64,000 nt of DNA from Spinacia oleracea (Eukaryota; Streptophyta; Magnoliopsida; Caryophyllales; Amaranthaceae). Both the position numbers and the translations under genes were made by a program. The notes below the pieces were generated by a model that made no database searches, was not told the DNA's origin, and worked only from the letters and a program-made list of their open reading frames with translations. The stretch covers positions 143,437,861-143,501,860 of the forward strand of contig NC_079492.1 of NCBI RefSeq assembly GCF_020520425.1. Reading direction: 5' to 3'. This document shows, in pieces, positions 12,525 to 23,590 of this stretch (positions are counted from its first letter, which is position 1; each line of letters begins with the position of its first letter).

Positions 12525-12985
12525 TCTATTACTTTATATTAAAATAGACACCAGGAATGATACGTGTCATTTCCTGGTGTAAAACTTTCCCGCCAAAAAC
12601 CACTTTCCTAAAAAGTATATCAATTTTTTTATTTTTTTATTTTTTACCCTTTTTTATAAACTATTTATGTATGAAAAAAAATATTAGTTTAGAAATTGTG
12701 GTAATAATAGATACCACGTAATAATAATTTTGCTATATACTTTTTGGTAATATTTTATTCAAATCAGTATATTAATAATGAAAAATATGTTAACTCGATA
12801 TGTCATGTTGGGCAAATTAGCATATTACACATATATAATATGCATATTCGATGAATAAATTTAAATGAGTATGTTAAAACAAATTTATAATGATGTACGG
12901 AGTAGTAGTTTGAGGATATTCAATTAAATATTTTGTAAATAAATTATCATAATTCGTGTGTGCACGGGATCTAATCTAGATCTAG
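12525..12985 (+). mobile_element. Non-autonomous Helitron
   Basis: The element starts TCTATTACTTTATATTAAAA after a host A, and ends in CTAG before a host T, as Helitrons do (insertion between A and T, no target duplication). Near the 5' end the hyphenated palindrome ACACCAGGAAATG / CAT..CCTGGTGT is shared in form with the element at 18143. A short GTG..CAC hairpin lies about 20 bp before the CTAG end. It is 461 bp long and non-coding. Confidence 0.7.
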
Positions 12986-13589
12986 TTATGGTAAAGTTAG
13001 GCACCAATCACAAAAAAAAAATTATTGGTTTATCATGTTGACTTTTCTATACCCGAAAAAAAAATCGTTTTTTTTAACATCCATTTAAATTTGCATAAAT
13101 AACAAAGAATTTATTTTCTTATGTTAAAGCACTTCTTAAGTCGGTTTTTAATCCATATACTACCGGCCATGTTTTGTACTATACCTTCATCATCGGTCAT
13201 ACCGTCATAGTCGTCCTACTACATAAATTATTACTCTATTAAATTATTTGCAACTCTGCCTTCTTTCCCACCCCCACATTAATTAAAATTATATTTCAAA
13301 TAGGGAATTGGTAAAATTACAAGGAAAAGAAACAAAAAAAATTAAGTCAATGCTGTTTGCTTTCAGATACTGGTTTTTTAACTTTGGTGTTATTCAACAA
13401 CAAAGTGTTACTCCCGAAATAATTTGGGGTCAGCTAACATGAACCATTAAGGAAATCATAAGTAAAGTGTGAAGAAAAATTCAGAAAGTGAAGGGGAGCA
13501 ACATCAAAAATTTACAGCAAACATCAGAAAATTTGCAGTAAATTTCTGTAAGATACAAAAAAACCAATTCATGTAGTATAAGCTTATGT

Positions 13590-13612
13590 ATATGTATATG
13601 TATATGTATATG
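13590..13612. repeat. TATATG microsatellite
   Basis: Four TATATG-type units occur just downstream of the CLE gene's stop. Confidence 0.7.
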
Positions 13613-13785
13613 TTTATGGTTGTATACATCCAGATGAATCTAATAAGACTCCACGTAACTTAACTATACTCTATAGGCTAGTAAAGAATAAAACAAAATC
13701 TATACTATTCAACATTCTATGAAAAAAAACAAGGTATGTCTAAAAGATCTAATTAACTTCCTGTAATAGCTAGAGCTAGAGGTGA

Positions 13786-13921
13786 TCAATTATGGAGCGG
13801 GTTCGGGCCGCCTGGTACGGCCCGAAAAGAATCCCTGTAAACTTGATCATTGTTTCTGCTGGATTCACTGGGAGCATTTGCAAGGAACTGCCATGAAAGT
13901 TCAGGACTCGGCTGCTCTATC

Positions 13922-13952
<31 letters not shown>

Positions 13953-14049
13953 CATTGGTTTGATCATCGGTGAGGCTCCGGGAACTCGAGAGATGGAAAG
14001 AGAGAAATATGATGAAGATTAGGATTGGAATCCTTGTATGAAACTCCAT
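13786..14049 (-). CDS. CLE (CLAVATA3/ESR-related) secreted peptide precursor
   Basis: The single-exon ORF of 87 residues has the full CLE layout. Residues 1 to about 25 are a hydrophobic signal peptide (IPILIFIIFLSFHL). A variable middle contains ten consecutive glutamines (34-43). The last twelve residues, 76-87, are the CLE box RAVPGGPNPLHN, ending at the stop codon. CLE precursors are secreted and cut to 12-13-residue arabinosylated peptides that are sensed by LRR receptor kinases such as CLV1 or BAM to control meristem, root or vascular fate. The box has R1, P4, G6, P7, P9, H11 and N12 of the consensus and is closest to the CLE9/10/14/21-like group with a ...PNPLHN end; the exact orthologue is not resolvable. 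The gene stands alone between transposons. A TATA-like AT tract lies about 90-110 bp upstream (around 14140). Confidence 0.9.
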
Positions 14050-15014
14050 GAAATTTAATTGTTATGGTTTGTTTTTGCTGAGAAAATTATGTTTTTAAAG
14101 AGTTGATATGAGTTTTTAAAGAGTTGTGTAAATTGTGTTATAAAAGCCTTGTAATGTGACATGAGATTTCCTATTAGGGAGAAGATGGAGCCAAAACTCA
14201 ATTAATGTTGGGTTGAAATTACAAGACTGCCCATCCCCATTAAGCTTGCTTACCTTGTTATCTTCACCTGATAGGGTCTGATTTTTCTAGTTTCTGGTCT
14301 GGTCTGTATATTTTCTGTGAATGTTTTTTATTTTTCTAGTCTGGTCTGATTTGAATTTTTTTGGTATGGTCTTGCTAAACTCGTCAGGCCTAACACAAAC
14401 TCGTACATGAGAAGAGATTGACCACATATAAGACTAACGGGTTTTCATCCTAAAACCAATTGGTGATAGGTGGAGTAACCCACCAATCTTATATGTTCTC
14501 ACATGTGGATCATACTCTTAAGTTGATCTGATTTTTCTAATCTGATCCAATAAGCAATAAGAATAAGGTGAAGAAAACAAACATTGTTTGTCATGTGTGT
14601 ATCGTACAAAGGGTAATATCGTCTTTTCGATATGATAGAGTGTTAGATGTAAACAACCCATTAGTCAAATTGAGAACCAAGAGTTGACTATTGACATAAT
14701 TGGATCTCTCCATTAATTAGTTTAATTAATTAATAAGTATTAAATTTAGTTAAGCAAGTGTAATTAATAATAAGGGTGGCATGTTGTGTGAACACGTGGC
14801 AGAGGCGTTATGCCATGCCGTATCACATGTTGTTGCCGTCTAAGAAGACTCATATAAGATGGGGTTGACAAACTGAGTTTTCATTGCGTTGTGTTTTTCC
14901 CAAAATGACTCAATTCTTCTCAACTTTCATTATGAAATTTATTACTTTGACGGTTGCCAAAACCGTAAAGACGGTGCAAAGTAAATACACATTCAAGTTT
15001 CATACTTTGGTAAC
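14050..15014 (-). promoter_or_regulatory. Upstream region of the CLE gene
   Basis: About 960 bp lie between the CLE start and a Mutator-like element. Near 14130-14160 the minus strand has an AT-rich TATA-like stretch preceding a short untranslated leader. No other gene is visible. A specific transcription start cannot be placed. Confidence 0.35.
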
Positions 15015-15774
15015 GGGAAATGTGGCAAATAAGCCCCAAGAGTTAACTCTCATGTGCAAATTAGCCCCCTTACTATTAATCGTAGCAAATTAATCCTATT
15101 ACTTTAAAAATTGTGCAAATTAAAACTCCCATGTAACATACCAATATTTTCCGATGAGATACAATCTGAATGAGAAAAAGCCCAACAGAAAACCACCATT
15201 ATTATTGACCAAAAAGAAGATCTTAGCAGGAAAATCTAAACTATGCAGTACTCGTATTAACTAGAAACTTAAATGCATAGCATAATTACAAAACAAGTTG
15301 TCAAAAACTCAAATCTTCTAAAGGCGGGGTTGAAAGCACTTAGTCTTCGTCCGCTTATAAATTCTAATTGAGTCAACCAATTGGGGAGGAAGGAAGGTGA
15401 GTTTTGTCTTGGGGTGGACACGAAAGGTTGCAGGATTCGACCAACCTATGCCCCGTGAAGGAAGACAGAAAAATGTAGGAGGAGATGAAAGAGGTTTGGG
15501 ATGGCAGAGATGAAAATACGAAATGGAGGAGATGACTCATGATTGCAGGAGGAGAGAGAAAATAGTGTAATTGTAATATTCCGGTGAAATTGAAAAGGTA
15601 CGGATGTATTCCGGCTAAATTATAAATTTAAGGTTAGATTGGGCCGAAAAATAACTTTTAGGTGTTAATTGAACATATTACAAAAGATATGGGGTTGATT
15701 TGTTTCAATTAATAGTAAGAAGGCTAATTTGCACATTAGAGTTAACTCTTGGGGCTTATTTGCCACATACGCCC
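15015..15774. mobile_element. Mutator-like (MULE) non-autonomous element
   Basis: A perfect 9-bp target duplication TTTGGTAAC flanks it (15006-15014 and 15775-15783), the length typical of Mutator. The ends are inverted over about 80 bp: GTGGCAAATAAGCCCCAAGA at the left, with the complementary TCTTGGGGCTTATTTGCCAC at the right. It is 760 bp long, with no transposase or captured gene visible. Confidence 0.9.
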
Positions 15775-15856
15775 TTTGGTAACAATCTTAATGCGTTTTG
15801 GCATAACATGTCTACATAATAGTATGTCTAATAATACGGTGTCCATGTCCTATTAA

Positions 15857-16158
15857 GGGGTTGCTTCGTTGACATCTAAAAATAAGGGAAGTGAAAATTT
15901 ATGGGAATTCATAAATTGACGACATAAAAAAGTAAAAATGGAGGAAGTTGAAATTCATGGGAATTTTGAGTTCCTACAAAACATGGGAAATAAATTACCT
16001 AGTCCCCCTTGGTCAATCAAAGTTCATGGGAATTTCTAATTTCCATGTTATCAACCAAACAATTTTAAGAAATTCCCATGAATTGAACATGGAAACTAAT
16101 TTCCCTTGAATTACAACTTCCTATGGGAATTAATTTCCCATGTCAACCAAACAAGCCT
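15857..16158. mobile_element. Tourist/Harbinger-like MITE
   Basis: TAA is present on both sides (15854-15856, 16159-16161). The ends are inverted: GGGGTTGCTTCGTTGACAT at the left against AGGCTTGTTTGGTTGACAT read from the right, about 19 bp with five mismatches. It is 302 bp and non-coding. Confidence 0.65.
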
Positions 16159-16308
16159 TAAGATGCGACTAATTTTTATTATTCGTGTGTTGGCTGGAGG
16201 TAAATATGAGTATAAATGTTGATTCGTTTCCAAGACTCGAGTCTGAGTCTTCTATTAAGTTGAATCTTATCGGTATAATTTATTAATTATAACCCCTTTG
16301 ATAAAAAG

Positions 16309-16696
16309 GTAAATTGTTTTTTACCGCCTAAAAAAATTGATTAATTGTTTTTTACCACCTAAATAAATAAAAATTAACTTTTACCACCTAAAATAAAAGA
16401 AAAATTATTTTTTACCACCTCTTAACCGGAAATATGGACGAAAACGTTATGCGATCTCATTTCAACGATTATATTTTTTTATTTCCTTCTCTTCTCACAC
16501 GATTTTCATGTATATAAGCTACAATTTTCCCTTACTTCCCATTAACTCACATAGCATTTTCATCCATTTTGTAGTTAAGAGGTGGTAAAACATAATTTTT
16601 ATTTTATTTTTAGGTGGTAAAAAACAATTTTTATTTTTTTAGATGGTAAAATACAATTTGTCAATTTTTTTTAAGTGGTAAAAAATAATTTAAAAT
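16309..16696. mobile_element. Foldback-type element with TTTTACCACCTAAA repeats
   Basis: The left half carries four spaced copies of a TTTTTACC(A/G)CCTAAA motif and the right half four copies of its complement (TTTAGGTGGTAAAA), so the whole element can fold on itself. Flanks GATAAAAAG and GATAAAATA could be a decayed 9-bp duplication (two mismatches), which would place it with Mutator-like foldback elements. Confidence 0.6.
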
Positions 16697-16869
16697 GATA
16701 AAATACTCCTACTAATAAAAATCATACATAAGAAAAAGTAGTTGTGGTTTGCAACTTGCAAATACTGGACTAAGAAACTGTGAGGATCGGGATCCGATTA
16801 TAATCCTTCTCTCTATCACTAAAAAAAGAGATATGCATCGAAAAAGAACATATGGACGATGTGGTACTA

Positions 16870-17222
16870 TTCCCTCCGCCTCCTTTTGTTTTTTATGTTT
16901 GGTATTTTTCACGCGTTTTAACGATGAATTAATTTGCATCGAGATTCCTCAAATTTATATTTAAACAAGATAAATTACGTTTATTTATAATGTTTTCACT
17001 TTTATCAAAATTCTGATATTGGAAAATGAGAAAAATTTAATGTCCCAAAAGAAAAGTGTGAAACATTTAATGTCCAAATGAATTTAATTGGTTAAAATAA
17101 TATTTGAACACAAATTTTGATAGAATAATAAGTCATTTATGTGATAATATAAAAGGAAATGTAAAGAACATTTTAAAATACACAAAAATAAAAACGTAAA
17201 AAACAAAAAGAGACGGAGGGAG
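16870..17222. mobile_element. Stowaway MITE, copy A
   Basis: TA flanks it on both sides. The left end TTCCCTCCGCCTCCTTTTG pairs with the right end CAAAAAGAGACGGAGGGAG. The interior matches the nested copy at 17405-17766, so the two belong to one family of about 355 bp. Confidence 0.8.
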
Positions 17223-17231
17223 TACATACTA

Positions 17232-17944
17232 CTCCCTCCATTCCTTTTTTTATCTTCTTGTTTCTATAAATGTCGTTCCTATTTGATCTTCCTGTTTCTA
17301 TTTTTGACATGACTTTTTACTATAAATTTTCCCACCATTCTTTATTTAATTCATTCACATTTCCCCATTCACCCACCGAACCCCACTTTTATGGTTTTTA
17401 ATTACTCCCTCCGTCTCTTTTTGTTTTTTACGTTTGCCATTTTGCACGTTTATTAACGACTAATTAATGTGCATTGAGATTCCTCTATTTTTTTATTTAA
17501 ACAAAAAAAATTACGTTTATTTATAATGTTTTCACCTTTTATCAAAATTATGATATTGGGAATATAAAAAAAAAAAATTAATGTCCTAATAGAAAGGTGT
17601 GAGAAATTAAATAACCAATGAATTTAATTGGTTAAAAAATCATTTGACACAAATTTTGATAGAATATTAAATCATTAATGTGATGATATGATATAAAAAG
17701 AAATGTAAAGAACATTTTGAAACACCCAAAAAGGAAAACATAAGAAACAAAAAGAGACGGAGGGAGTACTTTAATAAAAATATTTTCTCTCTCTCTTTCA
17801 TTTCTTTATTATTATTTTTCTTCATTTATTTATTATTTTCTCTTACACTCAATCATTACTCTTACACCCAATCATTACAAGATTCCATTTTCTTATTTTC
17901 CACCCCAAACACCAAATAGGAAGATCATTTAGGAATGGAGGGAG
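17232..17944. mobile_element. Stowaway MITE, split by a second Stowaway
   Basis: The outer ends CTCCCTCCATTCCTTTTTT and AGGAATGGAGGGAG are inverted and TA-flanked. The element is interrupted by a complete member of another family at 17405-17766; without it this copy is about 350 bp. Confidence 0.8.
17405..17766. mobile_element. Stowaway MITE nested inside another Stowaway
   Basis: The ends CTCCCTCCGTCTCTTTTTG and CAAAAAGAGACGGAGGGAG are perfectly inverted and flanked by TA. It has the same interior as the element at 16870-17222. It lies wholly within the element at 17232-17944 and is therefore younger. Confidence 0.85.
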
Positions 17945-18891
17945 TAATATAAAGTAACAATCTAATTATCAACTAACATTTTCATTTAAGTACTACAAGA
18001 CACTCTAGTTTCCAATGAATTCATGAAATGCTCTTTAAGTTTTTAAAATTCACTAAAAGGCCTCGGGTTATTAACGAGTACACACAGTACCCTTAATGAC
18101 TGCTAACTTTGTGGGTTTGAGAACTTATACGAAGTATTAATCAATAACTATATACTAAAAGACATACCAGGAATGACACATGTCATCTCCTGGTGTATTC
18201 TAATTTTTTTTCAATATATATTTTTAATAATTTTTTTTTGAAAACATATATTTTTTAGGGAAAAAAATTAAATTAATTTCTTTCCTCCTGGTCTTCTATT
18301 TTATGTCAAGAATTTAAATAGTACTTACTACTACATAATATATTTTAAATAGTACTACATAATATATTTTAAAAAAAACCCTTAAAACTTTTGATCTGCT
18401 TAATGAATTTTAAAAATCACTATAATAATAAATAATTTGTACGTACGTACATAATATTATTATACATCCATACCGATACAACTTATTTACAAAACTTATC
18501 TAAAATAATACCAGGATTAGATAAAAGCGTAATATTAAGAATTAATTAATAATTACTCCTTAATTAATTTCAAATATAATCAGTAGAGTAAGAACAAAAA
18601 ATTGTGGATGAGTTATCTAATAATCATAAATATTATTTTTATTAAAAAAATAATCCTACTCCATAGTATTTTTCCCAAAACAAAACTCTATTAAGTTTTT
18701 AAATAGAATAAGTAGTTTCTTTGAATTTAATAGATGCAAATAGATATTTTCTGTTTTGTTTATATGACTAAATATTAGAAAAAAAATCTACACATGTTTA
18801 AAAAACTATAGTTTCATGTTCTAAACAATATATTAAACAATATTGCAAAAAATCTTGCAAAAAATCTTTACACCAAATATTGCAAAAAATC

Positions 18892-18998
18892 TTTACACCA
18901 AATCTATTAAACTAAACAATATAAGTAGTACAATTTTTAACTTATATTGTTAAAAATTGTACTACTTATATTGTTTAGTTTAATATATTTGGTGTAAA
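18892..18998. repeat. Near-perfect 107-nt palindrome
   Basis: Two 50-nt arms (18892-18941 and 18949-18998) are reverse complements with a single mismatch, separated by a 7-nt loop. The same 50-nt sequence occurs again at about 20500-20553 and partly at 19082-19106, on both sides of the Mutator-like element. Confidence 0.85.
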
Positions 18999-19102
18999 AA
19001 TCTACACATGTTTAAAAAACTATAGTTTCATGAACATTATTGCAATAAATTTTATGGAGCGGGTACCCTTAAGATTTATATTAAACAATATAAGTAGTAC
19101 AA

Positions 19103-20464
19103 TTTTTCATGAAATGCCCCTGAGGTTTCACAAAACGCACCAAATACACCCGCGCGTTTCAAAATACAATATATACCCCTATTTTTAAAAAAAATGCACC
19201 AAATGCCCTTAAATATCTTTAATGACTAACGGTCGTTAACTCCGTTAGTATTAACCTCTAATTGCCTCTACTTAACTCTAGCTAACAAATATAATTTAAT
19301 TTGAAGCCCAAAATTGAAGAACAATAAATCTGAAAATCGAAGAACAAAACCCATAAATTTGAAGAAGAGAATATGAAATTTTCAGAGTTTAATTCCTAAA
19401 ATCAAAAATCTAAACTACAAATTCGAATTGTAGTGGCTCTAATCTCTCTCTAATCTACCTATATTCTGTTGTTTTTCGTGGTTGTGGCTGCTGCTGTTGC
19501 TATTCTATGCTCACGAACTCAACTCCAAAATCTAAAATAGGAAAACAACAAAAATCAAAATCTGAAAAACATAAAAGGCTATTCTCTTTCTCCTCTAATT
19601 GCAGTTGCTCCCTCAAACCAAAAATAAGAACAGATCTGCTGAAGAACGATTCGAGAACGACGTTTTGATTTGAATTGGGCGAGGTAGAATAGCAGCAGTT
19701 GCGATTAGGATAGAAAATAGCGCAAGGTAGTTAGAATTAGATTAGATAATCAGAAACAATTTGTAGATTACAATGAATTTCGTTTTCATATTTTAATTTC
19801 CGATTTTGTTTTCTTATTTTTGTTCTTGGGGATGAGTTCTTCTGCGGGAAGAGATAGCAGCAGTAGGAGCAAATAGATGAGTAGAATAGCAGCGATTGGT
19901 ATTAGAGTAGAGGGAGATTGAATCGAATTTGTAGTTGAAAATTTAGGAATCAAATTAAACTCTCAAATTTCAGATTATCTTTTCCAATTTTCCTGGTTTA
20001 TTTTGTTCTTCATTTTCAGGTTCATTTTGTTCTTCATTTTCAGATTTTTCACGATTTCAATTCACTTGAAAATCTGGGTCCGAATATTTGGGGGTTTGAG
20101 TTAGCAATTGATGTGTGATGAAGATAGTTTGAAGAAGGAAAAATGTCGATGGGTTCACTTTGATGCCCTGAAAAAAGCAGATGTGAGATTGAGAGGAGAG
20201 AGGAGAGTGAGAGGAGAGAGGAGATTTAGAGTTCATTAGGGTTCATTAGGTGTTAATTAGGATTAATTAGGCTAATCAGTAGTTAATTAGGGTTAAAGTA
20301 GGATTAGTTAGATTAATTAAGAGTTAATGTTAACGGAGTTAGACTTCCGTTAAGTCTAGGGGCATTTGGTGCAAATAAGTTTAAATAGGGATATATTATG
20401 TATTTTGAAACGCGCGGGTGTATTTGGTGCGTTTCGTGAAACCTCAGGGGTATTTCATGAAAAA
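19103..20464. mobile_element. Mutator-like element with about 150-bp terminal inverted repeats
   Basis: The left end TTTTTCATGAAATGCCCCTG is inverted at the right as CAGGGGTATTTCATGAAAAA. Homology runs inwards for roughly 150 bp, including the CCAAATACACCCGCGCGTTT stretch and a CTCCGTTA box. Its length is about 1.36 kb, with no transposase. I see no clean 9-bp target duplication: the flanks are themselves copies of a local repeat. Confidence 0.75.
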
Positions 20465-20829
20465 ACTTAAACAATCTTTACACCAAATATTGCAAAAAAT
20501 CTTTACACCAAATATATTAAACTAAACAATATAAGTAGTACAATTTTTAACTTAAAATATGAGTCTAACATAGATTTAATGTTCTATTGACAGACTTTAG
20601 GCCAAAGTAACAATATATTTTACTCCATATAAAGTAATAATAATAAATAGAGACAAATAAATTTATACCAAAAACATAACTCATCATCATTTGTGGTAAT
20701 TTTGACCAATATTTTCTAGAACATACTCAAGAACTTATATGGGTCATAACTCGCAATCAAAAATTTATAGCAAGAGTCATTCCCTAAATTCAAAAATGTA
20801 TTGAAATTTTTTAATAAAATAATAATATA

Positions 20830-21390
20830 CTTCATTCGTTCCATAATAATGTTCTAAATTTTTGATTTTTACTTTTCTAATGCACATTTTGTATCATTTA
20901 AATCTCCAATTATACATTAACAAAAAAAAAAAATACTTCATCCGTTCCTTAAATATCGCACCATTATGATATTTACACTATTCACACTACGACTTTGACC
21001 ATTTTTTGTGATTCATACATAAGAAAAATTGTAGTCATGTGGTATCATGTTAGACTCATATCAATACATACTTTCTAAGTATCAATTTTTTATAATTTTC
21101 ATTTATACATAATTTGAGGTATTAAGAGTCAAAATAATGTATCGGAAGAGTAAAAATCAACCATGGTGCAAATATTTAAAAAACGGAGGAAATATAAAAT
21201 TTTGATATTTTAAAGTACTCATCAAAACGAATCAAATAAGACTACATATAAACATGCTTTTTCTTATGTATCGGAAATAATTTATTTCTTATATATTGGA
21301 ATTTTTTACTCTTTGTTCAAATAGTATAAGATTCTCTTTGTTCAAATAGTGTCAAAGTTCTAAATTGTAAATTATTATGGAACGGATGAG
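20830..21390. mobile_element. Stowaway-like MITE with a nested MITE
   Basis: The outer ends CTTCATTCGTTCCATAATAA and TTATTATGGAACGGATGAG are inverted and TA-flanked. The middle is occupied by a second element at 20936-21192. Confidence 0.75.
20936..21192. mobile_element. Stowaway-like MITE nested in the previous one
   Basis: The left end CTTCATCCGTTCCTTAAATA pairs with TATTTAAAAAACGGAGGAAA at the right; TA lies on both sides. It is about 257 bp. Confidence 0.7.
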
Positions 21391-21660
21391 TAATAATTAG
21401 GAATGACACACGAGATTTATAACAAAAAAATATGTAAAAATTCCATAAACTTGTGGTAATTTAGATCATATAATCTACCACACATATTTCATATGAGTCT
21501 AATCTAAACTTAAAAATATATTCTAAATATAACAATTAAGAAACTATAGAGATTTTAATTTATAATGCGAATCTTAACCTAGCCTCAAATTATAATTTAA
21601 TACAATATTTATATAGGTTCTAAAGCTACATCACATCAACTACATATCTAATTCGGGCTC

Positions 21661-22081
21661 AAAGTTTGTCTTAGAAAAATGAATCAAAGTTTTTTTTAAA
21701 AAAAAAATTGTAGCTCTTATGTTTCTTAAACATAATTTTTTTTATAATTTTTCCCCGAAAAAATTGAAAATAACAAGGTCTACATGTGTTTTTATGTACA
21801 TAATATAACATACACAATTTTTAATTAATATTGACCAATTTAAACTAATTATGTTTTACACAAATTTTTAATATATTGTTGCTTTTATTTGTAAATCTCA
21901 TATGAGTTTCAAGCACACATAACAAATACAAATAATTTTATTTCAATAAAAATATTTTTTAATTATAAATTATTGTTTACGAGTAATTAATAATATTCCG
22001 TAAACAAATTTAGTAACATTTGTGTGTTTCACGGGTTTTTTAACATAGTAAATATAAAAGATAAGTTTCAAATTCAAATTT
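21661..22081. repeat. 410-bp direct repeat, copy 1
   Basis: From AAAGTTTGTCTTAGA to TTCAAATTCAAATTT this stretch matches 23591-24001 along its whole length with scattered substitutions and small indels. It contains the decayed Helitron-like 3' end TTTCACGGG...ATAGT. It is AT-rich and non-coding. Confidence 0.85.
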
Positions 22082-22350
22082 GTAACGCAATGTGAAGCCC
22101 GCTTGTCAAATTCCGCCCGATAAATCTTTTCCTCCGCCACCGCCGCAGCCGCAGAAGAAGCCGTTGTCGCTGGGAATGTTCGGAAATTTTTTCTATGGTA
22201 CTTTGATGACAGGGTGGTCTGTTTATTTGAATGGATTGCGGTTTTCATCAAAATTATCGCCGTGTATATTTCTGGAAAAAAATTGTCAATGTAGCCACTC
22301 TACCAGGGCTGCTCTTCTGGTTTATGAGAAACCTAAACTATATGGTTGAT
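22082..22350 (+). pseudogene. GC-richer gene-like scrap, unidentified
   Basis: The base composition changes sharply from AT-rich repeat to coding-like DNA. An open frame of 85 codons (22092-22349) reads with a proline run followed by QKKPLSLGMFGNFFYGTLMT and ends in a stop. I do not recognise the protein. It sits between the two 410-bp repeats next to a LINE fragment, which suggests a captured or duplicated exon piece rather than a working gene. Confidence 0.35.
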
Positions 22351-22609
22351 CAGAAGTAAGCGACGGCGTTGCCTTGTTTTGAATATTTTCAAGGATTTTC
22401 AATTTTGCTAAATTTTCGTATTGTTTTCAATTTTGCAACAAAAGCTGTAGTTGAAATTGTGATAATAAAAGTTGTTCAAAGTTTTAGAGTGTCCAGTTTA
22501 CAAAGCCCAAGAACTATTTTAGATGAAAAGGTCATTTGTTTGTGTAGGCTGTTACTGAGGATGGTATTCAACCTTTTTTTTTTATCAGAGATATTGGAGT
22601 AATATATTA

Positions 22610-23590
22610 AATCTAGTGTTGTTAAGCTTTGTGTGGATTGTTTTGAGTTTGCTAATATCCCTTAGAAAATAAATAACTCTTTTATTACTTTGATACCTAA
22701 AATAGATCATTCCGAATCAATGTCAGATTTCAGACCAATAGGACTTTGCAACACAATTTATAAATTAGTAACAAAAATTATAACCCATAGGGTAAGGCCC
22801 ATTATTAGTAACCTTGTTAGTCCTTTCCAATCAAGCTTTATTAAAAACCGAGGAATAGAGGATAATGTGATAGTCGTAAAAGAGGTGGCCCATATTTCCA
22901 TAAAGCTAGGAAAGGGAGGAACATAATGTCCTTAAAATTGGATTTAACGAAAGCTTATGATAGCCTAGAATGAGCTTTTATTAAAGACACATTAATCAGT
23001 TACAATTTTCCAAACAAAATAATTGACTTAATTATGGGTTGCATTAGTTCTCCAAGAATCTCGGTGCTTTGGAATGGAGAGATAACCCAGGAGTTTGCAC
23101 CGAGTAGGGGAATACGTCAAGGGAATCCGTTGTCTTCGTATATTTTTGTTTTGTGTTTGGATAGACTATCAATGTTAATTGTGGATGAAGTCGCAAAAGG
23201 CAATTGGAAACCGTTAAAGGTCTCTAACAATGTTTCTTTATCTCACGTTTTTTATGCGGACGACGTGTTCCTTTTTGGGAATGCCACTTCTACTAATAAA
23301 GACAACATTATGAATACCATTTTCCGATTTAGTACTTTGTCGGGGTTAAAGGTGAATATGAAGAAATATTGTATTGTTTTCCTAAATAAAATGGGTCACA
23401 CTGTTCGAAATATGCTAGCTGCAGCCCATGGCTTCCGCATCACTACCTATTTTGGGAAATATCTAGGGGTGGATATTAGACCCAATAAGTTAAAAATAAG
23501 TAATTACTTTGGGCTACTAGATAAAACTTTAGATAGAATAAAAGGGTGGCAGGCAAAGTTATTAAATATGACGGGGAGGTGTACTCTCAT
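22610..23590 (+). mobile_element. LINE reverse transcriptase fragment
   Basis: Translated pieces include SMSDFRPIGLCNTIYKLVTK, a frameshift, then KLDLTKAYDSLE with a stop after it, SRGIRQGNPLSSYIFVLCLD and the catalytic FYADDVFLF. The fragment is cut off abruptly at GRCTLI, where repeat copy 2 begins. It is the same L1-type family as the minus-strand LINE at 54950-57480 (shared GKYLGVDIRPNKLKI and LLDKT.DRI.GWQ). It lacks the endonuclease, zinc and RNase H parts. Confidence 0.85.

Larger units (their letters stand above)
18143..22048 (+). mobile_element. Probable composite Helitron-like region (5' end clear, 3' end uncertain)
   Basis: A 5' end TCAATAACTATATACTAAAA follows a host A and is shared with the reverse-oriented element ending at 46348; a short palindrome of the ACCAGG/CCTGGT type follows, as in the Helitron at 12525. 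A plausible but decayed 3' end is the TTTCACGGG...CATAGT at 22030-22049. If both ends belong together the element is 3.9 kb and holds a palindrome, a Mutator-like element and nested MITEs. The pairing of the ends is inference. Confidence 0.4.

Noticed and set aside
13782-13973. Plus-strand ORF over the CLE gene
   Set aside because: It is the antisense of the CLE coding region; its valine run is the complement of the glutamine repeat, and it has no family resemblance.
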